A DNA stretch of 7,734 nucleotides, taken from positions 1 through 7,734 of the forward strand of contig JAUXBJ010000060.1 in NCBI GenBank assembly GCA_030619425.1, in the 5' to 3' direction. Position 1 is the first letter of the stretch. Every line of letters begins with the position of its first letter. The notes beneath the pieces are model-generated. The model was given only the letters and a program-made list of their open reading frames with translations, did no database searches and had not been told where the DNA came from. Shown one piece after another: positions 7,391-7,734 of the stretch. The translations under genes and the position numbers were made by a program. The stretch comes from a bacterium. Lineage in GTDB: Bacteria; Zixibacteria; MSB-5A5; GN15; FEB-12.

Positions 7391-7426
7391 TTCACTGCAA
7401 AGACACGAAGACGCAGAGAAGAAGAG
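7391..7426. repeat. Degenerate short-period intergenic repeat
   Basis: Plus strand reads TTCACTGCAAAGACACG then AAGACGCAGAGAAGAAGAG. It is built from roughly 9-bp purine-rich units (AAAGACACG, AAGACGCAG, AGAAGAAG). I recognise this as similar to the dispersed CACCGCAAAGACGCAAAGACGC-like repeat seen between genes of many environmental bacteria. No coding frame or hairpin explains it. Membership is from memory and needs a search. Confidence 0.4.
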
Positions 7427-7440
7427 AACTTCTGTTGTAT

Positions 7441-7470
7441 TGCAAGCTATAATTCAGCTACAGTTCAGCT
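7441..7470 (-). promoter_or_regulatory. 11-bp-phased direct repeats, possible response-regulator site
   Basis: On the minus strand AGCTGAA (7470-7464) repeats as AGCTGAA (7459-7453), separated by CTGT. A third, partial copy, AGCTTGC (7448-7442), follows TTAT. The AGCT cores are exactly 11 bp apart. Seven-base direct repeats with 4-bp spacers are the layout of OmpR/PhoB-family response-regulator sites, the regulator class (CusR, CzcR) that often controls HME-RND operons. No regulator gene is visible, so assignment is inference. Confidence 0.35.
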
Positions 7471-7581
7471 TTATTCCTTACATTTTAGTGGAGGATTTCG
7501 TCCTCAGATCTCCTAACAGAGAAAATAGAAAATCTTCATTAAGACGGATTCATGAAAACGATTTCTTAAGACCAAGACTGA

Positions 7582-7734
7582 TTACTTCGTTTTGTTGGCG
7601 CCAAGCGTGTGCTCCGCCGATGGCGTGTGACCGTACACGTAGGCGCGCTTCTCCAGTTCCAGCGCCTCCGCGCGGACCTCCGCCAGGGCCTTTGGGCTGA
7701 GCTGCACGAAGTCGACCAGCTTTAGTGTCTCTTG
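7582..7734 (-). CDS. C-terminal end of an unrecognised protein (partial)
   Basis: Fifty codons enter from the right edge and end at TAA (7584-7582). The peptide begins QETLKLVDFVQLSPKALAEV, continues as a charged, probably helical stretch RAEALELEKRAYVYG, and ends in a polar tail (HTPSAEHTLGANKTK). Its GC-rich third positions, unlike the AT-rich DNA just after the stop, support real coding. No domain is recognisable and there is no membrane segment. It is on the same strand as the permease cluster, but the 335-bp gap with promoter-like features suggests a separate transcript. I cannot say whether it is related to efflux. Confidence 0.6.
   Translation of the reverse strand, partial: QETLKLVDFVQLSPKALAEVRAEALELEKRAYVYGHTPSAEHTLGANKTK

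Larger units (their letters stand above)
7248..7581. other. AT-rich intergenic and leader region without a gene
   Basis: These 334 bp separate the upstream gene's stop from the first permease start. Besides the elements listed separately, there is a small inverted repeat GAGGA-TTTCG-TCCTC at 7491-7505. I see no convincing CDS, tRNA or strong intrinsic terminator. The drop in GC relative to the flanking coding DNA suits a promoter region. Confidence 0.6.

Noticed and set aside
7520..7581. Possible terminator after the right-edge gene
   Set aside because: The only stem near the T-rich stretch is TCTT-AATG-AAGA, four weak A/T-rich pairs, too weak to call.
7440..7700. Plus-strand 86-codon open frame across the intergenic region
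   Set aside because: No SD; it runs antisense into the upstream gene's C-terminus and ends in a low-complexity Pro/Arg tail.

Overview
The window is a minus-strand gene cluster from a Gram-negative bacterium. The evidence is tripartite-type RND permeases, a lipoprotein with a lipobox, and a beta-barrel porin start. Coding DNA is moderately GC-rich and the upstream intergenic region is clearly AT-richer. A degenerate GCAAAGAC/GACGCAGAG-type intergenic repeat is also present; I associate such repeats with environmental lineages such as Desulfobacterota-like bacteria, but the taxonomy is a guess.

Layout in the direction of transcription (right to left): (1) the last 50 codons of an unrecognised protein, ending at 7582; (2) an AT-rich intergenic and leader region of about 335 bp, with an 11-bp-phased repeat, a degenerate dispersed repeat, a -10-like hexamer and two leader hairpins; (3) a CusA/CzcA-like heavy-metal-efflux (HME) RND permease of 1053 aa (7247-4086); (4) a 147-aa lipoprotein (4027-3584) that looks like an RND adaptor reduced to its membrane-proximal domain; (5) a second, paralogous HME-RND permease of 1047 aa (3565-422); (6) the 5' part of a putative porin (364 to beyond position 1), whose signal peptide/coiled coil and beta-barrel start lie in different frames.

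Gaps between genes are short (58, 18 and 57 nt) and each gene has a good Shine-Dalgarno sequence, so genes 3-6 read as one operon. The permeases would be proton-driven inner-membrane pumps. The small lipoprotein would sit on their periplasmic domains, and the porin would lie in the outer membrane. No full-length adaptor (with lipoyl and alpha-hairpin domains) and no TolC-type outer-membrane factor is visible; they may lie outside the window. Both permeases keep the transmembrane acidic proton-relay motif. By hand alignment both lack the three methionines that bind Cu(I)/Ag(I) in CusA, so I leave the substrate open.

The most unusual part is the permease / adaptor-fragment lipoprotein / permease arrangement.
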